This document shows positions 7,391 through 10,823 of a stretch of DNA of 10,823 bases, piece after piece. Origin of the DNA: an uncultured Porticoccus sp. (lineage in GTDB: Bacteria > Pseudomonadota > Gammaproteobacteria > Pseudomonadales > Porticoccaceae). The first letter of the stretch is position 1; each line of letters starts with the position of its first letter. Position numbers and translations under genes: made by a program. The stretch lies in NCBI GenBank assembly GCA_950063125.1, contig CATLZI010000054.1:1-10823 (forward strand), given 5' to 3'. Below the pieces are notes generated by a model. The model had not been told where the DNA came from. It did no database searches and saw only the letters and a list, made by a program, of their open reading frames with translations.

Positions 7391-8581
7391 ATGGTGGATC
7401 ACTTATTAATTATCGGGTTATTGCTGTCTTTTCCGCTTTTCTGGTTTGCCGGTTATACCCGTGGTAAGAGCAAGCGTTTGGCGAACAGTGAAGGGGACCT
7501 TGCTCGCCATTACTTTCAGGGCATCAATTTCCTCCTCAATGAACAGCCGGATCAGGCTATCGATACCTTTATCCGTTCCGTCGAAGTCACACCCTATACA
7601 TTGGAAACCCATTTGGCGCTGGGGAATCTGATGCGGCAACGGGGTGAAATAGAGCGTGCCATCCGGGTTCATCAAAATCTGCTTTCACGGCCTAATCTCA
7701 ATAACGATCAGTCGCAACAGGCTCATTTGGAACTGGGTAGAGATTTTTTGAAGGCAGGTTTATTTGACCGTGCAGAACGACTGTTTTTGGAGTTGGTGGA
7801 AGACCCGGGCAGTGATTTCCGGCAGGTGTCTCTGCAACACCTTGTTCAGATATATCGTGGTGAGCAGGAATGGGAAAAAGCTATCCGCGCTGCCGGTATG
7901 ATGGATAAGAAGCGATTTTCTCGGTCTGTGGATAAGCTCGACATTGAGCAGGCGCAGTTCTGTTGTGAACTGGCCGAACAAGCAATCGGCGTGTCTGATT
8001 TGCTACAGGCCAGGCGTCATATTAAAGCAGCTCTCAAGTACAACAGGAATTCAGCCAGAGCGAATATGCTTTGGGGGCGTTTGGAAATGCAGGCATCAAA
8101 TTGCCGTGAGGCACTGAAACGCTTCAGCATGATTCCCCGGCAACAACCCGAATATTTACCTGAAGTCCTCCCCTTGGTCAGGCAGTGCTACGAACAACTT
8201 GGTGACGAGCCCGGCCTACTCGTGCAATTGCAGTCTTGGCTGAAGGCCTATCCCGGTGCCAGTTTGCTGCAAATGGTGGCGGATGTAATGGTAAAACAGT
8301 GCGGAGAACAGCAGGCAACAAGTTTTTTAATGGGCTATTTGCGAGAGCATCCGTCCATCCGGGGACTGCAAACATTACTCAGGATCTCTGCCGACAGAGA
8401 TGTCGGTGCAGAACAAGAGCAGTTTCATTTGCTGCAGGGACTACTGGACAGTTTGCTGGCGCGCCGTTCGCAATACCGCTGTGTTCAGTGTGGTTTCAGC
8501 GGCGCTCAGCTCCACTGGCTCTGCCCCCAATGTCTGCGTTGGGAAACGGTCCAACCTGTTCGGGGAATTGATGGCGAGTGA
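7391..8581 (+). CDS. lapB: LPS assembly protein B (YciM), TPR protein with rubredoxin-like zinc ribbon
   Basis: A 396-residue protein (E. coli LapB 389). An N-terminal membrane anchor (about residues 3-20) is followed by the cytoplasmic part: TPR repeats from about residue 38, seen in YFQGINFLLNEQPDQAIDTF, HLALGNLMRQRGEIERAI and HLELGRDFLKAGLFDRAE, continuing to about 340. The C-terminal metal-binding domain has Cys364, Cys367, Cys378 and Cys381 in CVQC and CPQC, ending PVRGIDG as in E. coli. LapB acts as an adaptor that promotes degradation of LpxC, the committed enzyme of lipid A synthesis, by FtsH, and is antagonised by YejM/PbgA in E. coli. The ribosome binding site is poor: GGAG at 7371-7374 lies 16 bases upstream, so translation may depend on coupling to lapA. 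Confidence 0.95.
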   Translation: MVDHLLIIGLLLSFPLFWFAGYTRGKSKRLANSEGDLARHYFQGINFLLNEQPDQAIDTFIRSVEVTPYTLETHLALGNLMRQRGEIERAIRVHQNLLSRPNLNNDQSQQAHLELGRDFLKAGLFDRAERLFLELVEDPGSDFRQVSLQHLVQIYRGEQEWEKAIRAAGMMDKKRFSRSVDKLDIEQAQFCCELAEQAIGVSDLLQARRHIKAALKYNRNSARANMLWGRLEMQASNCREALKRFSMIPRQQPEYLPEVLPLVRQCYEQLGDEPGLLVQLQSWLKAYPGASLLQMVADVMVKQCGEQQATSFLMGYLREHPSIRGLQTLLRISADRDVGAEQEQFHLLQGLLDSLLARRSQYRCVQCGFSGAQLHWLCPQCLRWETVQPVRGIDGE

Positions 8582-8621
8582 CCACTTGCCAAAGGTACTA
8601 TTTTTAAAATGAGAATAACCC

Positions 8622-9329
8622 ATGACACACTCCACTGACAGTAAGGTAATCGTCGCACTGGACTACAATACAGCGGCTGCGGCCGAGCGATTTGTGGCCG
8701 ATGTCTCCCCCGATCTGTGCAAACTGAAGGTTGGGAAAGAGCTTTTTACCCGTTCAGGTCCCCAGTTCGTTACTACCCTGGTCAACCGGGGATTTGATGT
8801 TTTCCTGGATTTGAAGTTTCACGACATACCGAACACGGTTGCAGCTGCAGTCAAAGTCGCTGCTGATCTCGGTGTATGGATGACCGATGTGCACGCTTCC
8901 GGTGGCCGTCGGATGATGGAGGATGCCCGGTTGGCCAGTGACCAATCCGGTACCAATATGCTGTTGATAGCAGTGACCGTATTAACCAGTTTCTCTTCGG
9001 AAGATCTCGCGGAATTGGGTATCGGGTGTACTCCGGAACAGCAGGTGCACAGACTGGCAGCCCTGGCAAAGGCTTCGGGTATGGATGGTGTTGTCTGCTC
9101 CGCGATGGAAACCCGAGGACTCCGCAATTTGCTCGGTAACGACTTTACCCTGGTGACACCGGGTATTCGTCCTGTGTCGGCCGTGGCGGATGACCAACGG
9201 CGGGTTGTCACTCCTGCGCAGGCGATTGCCAACGGTAGCAGTTATCTGGTGATTGGCCGACCGATTACCAAGTCGCCGGATCCGGTGAAGGCGCTACTTG
9301 CCATCAACCGAGAAATTTTGCAAGATTGA
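8622..9329 (+). CDS. pyrF: Orotidine 5'-phosphate decarboxylase
   Basis: A 235-residue TIM-barrel enzyme that decarboxylates OMP to UMP, the last step of de novo pyrimidine synthesis. The first strand is KVIVALDY (Asp14), [10 protein letters not shown] follows, and the catalytic signature [11 protein letters not shown] gives Asp63, Lys65 and Asp68. The phosphate-binding end shows TPGIRP and the late strand YLVIGRPIT. The start ATG has GAGAA (8611-8615) six bases upstream. It begins 40 bases after lapB; lapA-lapB-pyrF is also the order in E. coli, so co-transcription is likely. A small hairpin follows the stop. Confidence 0.97.
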   Translation: MTHSTDSKVIVALDYNTAAAAERFVADVSPDLCKLKVGKELFTRSGPQFVTTLVNRGFDVFLDLKFHDIPNTVAAAVKVAADLGVWMTDVHASGGRRMMEDARLASDQSGTNMLLIAVTVLTSFSSEDLAELGIGCTPEQQVHRLAALAKASGMDGVVCSAMETRGLRNLLGNDFTLVTPGIRPVSAVADDQRRVVTPAQAIANGSSYLVIGRPITKSPDPVKALLAINREILQD

Positions 9330-9332
9330 TTC

Positions 9333-9354
9333 ACGGTACACGATGTGCCGTTTC
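9333..9354 (+). terminator. Weak hairpin after pyrF, possible terminator or comEA-like leader structure
   Basis: ACGGTACA (9333-9340) pairs with TGTGCCGT (9344-9351), eight base pairs including one G-U, with a CGA loop. It is followed only by TTCTAT, a poor U-tract. The hairpin starts four bases after the pyrF stop. It could give partial termination or simply be part of the untranslated leader of the next gene. Confidence 0.35.
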
Positions 9355-9390
9355 TATGAAATGGAGTGCCCCTGGCACAAGGAGTTCGAT

Positions 9391-9705
9391 ATGAAAAATG
9401 TAAAAATACTTCCCGGCGTTCTACTGTTGTCCCTGCTTGCAGTATTACCGTTCTGGCAGGCGGTTACAGCGGATGAGGCGTCTTCCCAGGAGATGATGCA
9501 GCAACCTGTGATGGTCAATATCAATACCGCCACAGCCGATGAGCTATCCAGTCTGCTAAAGGGTATCGGTGAAAAGCGAGCTATGGCAATAGTGGCTTAC
9601 CGGGAGGAAAACGGCCCATTCACGACGGTAGAACAGCTGCAGTCGGTTAAGGGCGTGGGTGAAAAGGTTCTGGAGCAGAATCGCACTAACCTTTCGGTGA
9701 AGTAG
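9391..9705 (+). CDS. Secreted helix-hairpin-helix DNA-binding protein, ComEA/YbaV family
   Basis: A 104-residue protein with a signal peptide: a short basic start (MKNVK), a hydrophobic core (about residues 6-22) and a probable cleavage after AVTA (27/28). The mature part starts VNINTATADEL and carries two helix-hairpin-helix motifs, LLKGIGEKRA (about 55-64) and VKGVGEKV (about 86-93), joined by AIVAYREENGPF, the standard ComEA-like layout. I chose the ATG at 9391 because a strong AAGGAG (9379-9384) lies six bases upstream; the frame is open further left but without a credible start. The family binds double-stranded DNA, and in Vibrio and others ComEA ratchets DNA into the periplasm during transformation. 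Many gammaproteobacteria keep such a gene next to pyrF or elsewhere without proven competence, so function here is uncertain. Confidence 0.88.
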   Translation: MKNVKILPGVLLLSLLAVLPFWQAVTADEASSQEMMQQPVMVNINTATADELSSLLKGIGEKRAMAIVAYREENGPFTTVEQLQSVKGVGEKVLEQNRTNLSVK

Positions 9706-9722
9706 TTTATGCCGAAAACCCC

Positions 9723-9751
9723 AGGGGCCAGCCATTTGGCTGGCCTTTTTT
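9723..9751 (+). terminator. Intrinsic terminator after the ComEA-like gene
   Basis: A perfect eight-base-pair GC-rich stem, GGCCAGCC (9726-9733) with GGCTGGCC (9738-9745), has an ATTT loop and is followed by six Ts (9746-9751). It begins 17 bases after the stop codon and marks the end of the lapA-to-comEA-like unit. The next gene starts about 20 bases later. Confidence 0.92.
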
Positions 9752-9771
9752 GTTGATTGAAGAGACTCAGT

Positions 9772-10194
9772 ATGAGCGGCCTGACTGACTATATACACCT
9801 ACTGGAAAGGTTGGATCGATCGAATCTTGAGCAGTTGAGAGCAGTCCTCAGCCAGGATGTGCTTTTTTTTGATCCGTTCAATCAAGTGAACGGTGCCGAT
9901 GCTTATCTGGCGCTTTTGCGTGAGATGTTTGAGCGGCTGGACAGTGTGAGCTTTACCGTTCACGACAGCCAGCAACAGGATACTGTCGCCTATTTATATT
10001 GGACATTTTCTGGAAACAGTAATGTGACCGGCCAGTTGGAGTTTCAAGGTAGCAGTCGACTGACCTTTGATACATCAGGCAAAATTGACCGCCACCAGGA
10101 TTTCTGGGACAGCGCCGACCTCTATGAAAAAGTGCCCGTACTGGGTGCCCTGTTTCGCTGGTTGAGACGGCGGGTTGCTTTTCGGGAGCGCTGA
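9772..10194 (+). CDS. SnoaL/NTF2-like fold protein of unknown function
   Basis: A 140-residue protein with the NTF2-like (SnoaL-type) layout: an N-terminal helix (YIHLLERLDRSNLEQLRAVL), then SQDVLFFDPFNQVNGADAYL, a helix (LLREMFERLDSV), and strands VAYLYWTFSGN and LEFQGSSRLTFDTSGKIDRH, then the HQDFWDSADLYEKVPVLGAL end and a basic tail (RWLRRRVAFRER). There is no signal peptide. I chose the ATG at 9772, with AAGAGA about six bases upstream; a TTG at 9757 is less likely. Proteins of this subgroup, with the DFWD and PVLG endings, are often found near cfa, short-chain dehydrogenase, photolyase and rpoE-chrR genes in proteobacteria. That link comes from general knowledge of neighbourhoods, and no enzymatic role is established. 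The gene is convergent with cfa, 30 bases apart. Confidence 0.82.
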   Translation: MSGLTDYIHLLERLDRSNLEQLRAVLSQDVLFFDPFNQVNGADAYLALLREMFERLDSVSFTVHDSQQQDTVAYLYWTFSGNSNVTGQLEFQGSSRLTFDTSGKIDRHQDFWDSADLYEKVPVLGALFRWLRRRVAFRER

Positions 10195-10224
10195 CGTTTC
10201 AGCAGACGATCCCTGTTGTCAATG

Positions 10225-10823
10225 TCATCTGTCACTTTGGTGTTCGAGTACGAACAGTCCAACGTCAATGGCACCTTCTTTAAACCCCCCTTCGCAGTAA
10301 CTCAGATAATAGCGCCACAAACGGTAGAAACGCTGATCAAACCCCAGGGTACTGATTTGCGCCCAGCGTTCCTCGAAGCGTTCCCGCCAAAGTTCAATTG
10401 TCCTGGCATAGTCCCCACCAAACATTTCCTGATCGACAAGACAAAAGCCATGCTGTGAGAACTTTTCTTGCAGGGCCGTCACACTGGGCAACATCCCACC
10501 GGGGAAGATATGACGCTGAATGAAGTCAGCCTGCTTGCGATAGACTTCGAAGCGCTTTTCATCGATGGTGATAATCTGCAGCACGGCTCTGCCACCGGGT
10601 TTTAATACGCCTTTAAGTTTTTTGAAGTAGCTGTCCCAATGCGCTTCACCCACTGCCTCAAACATCTCAATAGAAACGACCCCATCGTACTGTCTTTTCA
10701 GGTCTCGATAATCGGTCAAACCGATCGTGACCCGGTCTGCCAAACCTGCTTTGATGAGCTTGTCCTCCGCCCAGCGCTGCTGTTCAGAAGACAGTGTGAT
10801 GCCGTGAACCCGGACATCAGCCG
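10225..10823 (-). CDS. cfa: Cyclopropane-fatty-acyl-phospholipid synthase family methyltransferase, 3' part, cut by the right edge
   Basis: The C-terminal 198 or so residues of a SAM-dependent methyltransferase of the CFA synthase (CFAS) family; the frame is open to the window edge (first full codon ends at 10821), so the internal ATG near 10743 is not the start. Enzymes of this family add a methylene bridge to double bonds of membrane phospholipid acyl chains. Visible family motifs are VHGITLSSEQQRWA (the end of the SAM-binding region), DYRDL, SIEMFEAVGEAHW with the conserved glutamate, LKPGGRAVLQIITI, the FIQRHIFPGGMLPS loop, FGGDYARTIELW and the tyrosine-containing YYLSYCEGGF. Related family members make other modified fatty acids (for example furan fatty acid precursors), so the exact product is not certain from this fragment. 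No clear terminator lies in the 30-base convergent gap. Confidence 0.92.
   Translation of the reverse strand, partial: ADVRVHGITLSSEQQRWAEDKLIKAGLADRVTIGLTDYRDLKRQYDGVVSIEMFEAVGEAHWDSYFKKLKGVLKPGGRAVLQIITIDEKRFEVYRKQADFIQRHIFPGGMLPSVTALQEKFSQHGFCLVDQEMFGGDYARTIELWRERFEERWAQISTLGFDQRFYRLWRYYLSYCEGGFKEGAIDVGLFVLEHQSDR

Noticed and set aside
8568..8610. Promoter for pyrF (TTGATG at 8568 with TACTAT at 8596, or TTGCCA at 8587 with TAAAAT at 8605)
   Set aside because: The spacers are 22 and 12 bases, outside the usual 16-18, and the AT-rich stretch alone is not enough.
9298..9390. Upstream extension of the ComEA-like protein into the end of pyrF
   Set aside because: It would bury the signal peptide behind a polar segment and ignores the strong AAGGAG at 9379-9384.
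10190..10203. GCTGA-CGTT-TCAGC hairpin over the stop codon of the SnoaL-like gene as a bidirectional terminator
   Set aside because: The stem is only five base pairs and neither strand has a T-tract after it.

Overview
The window is a conserved chromosomal housekeeping region of a gammaproteobacterium with moderate G+C content. The gene order pheA - hisC - tyrA/aroA fusion - cmk - rpsA - ihfB - lapA - lapB - pyrF - comEA-like matches the aromatic amino acid 'supraoperon' known from Pseudomonas and its relatives, joined to the lapA-lapB-pyrF block that is also found in E. coli. The fused TyrA-AroA protein and the order of the second half suggest a pseudomonad-like or marine gammaproteobacterium (for example the Cellvibrionales, Marinobacter or Pseudomonas neighbourhood) rather than an enteric. 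The exact taxon cannot be fixed from the sequence alone.

Layout. Bases 1-785 hold the 3' part of pheA (prephenate dehydratase plus ACT domain), cut by the window edge. hisC (807-1922) overlaps the tyrA-aroA fusion (1922-4141) by one base, and this overlaps cmk (4138-4836) by four bases, so these genes are probably co-transcribed and translationally coupled. A 115-base leader with three possible hairpins precedes rpsA (4952-6634). A strong intrinsic terminator follows rpsA, and ihfB (6690-6983) begins about 16 bases after its U-tract. A sequence that fits the IHF consensus exactly lies across the ihfB start codon. A second strong terminator closes ihfB, and lapA (7084-7377), lapB (7391-8581) and pyrF (8622-9329) follow on the same strand. 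A secreted helix-hairpin-helix protein of the ComEA type (9391-9705) ends at a third strong terminator. A SnoaL/NTF2-fold protein (9772-10194) then converges with the 3' part of a cyclopropane-fatty-acid synthase family methyltransferase gene on the minus strand (10225-10823), cut by the right edge.

How the genes fit together. PheA, HisC and TyrA-AroA act in the shikimate, phenylalanine and tyrosine pathways. Cmk and ribosomal protein S1 link this to nucleotide salvage and translation. IhfB is half of the IHF nucleoid protein. LapA and LapB control lipopolysaccharide synthesis, in E. coli through LpxC turnover by FtsH. PyrF makes UMP. The last two genes look like the edge of a separate module; the SnoaL-like gene and cfa occur together in many proteobacteria in sigma-E/ChrR-type photo-oxidative stress clusters, but the rest of that cluster would lie outside the window.

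I found no mobile elements, CRISPR arrays, tRNA or rRNA genes, and no clearly new multigene system. The points that most deserve a second look are regulatory: the IHF site on ihfB, the tight terminator-to-gene junctions before ihfB and lapA, and the structured rpsA leader. No gap between genes exceeds 300 bases.
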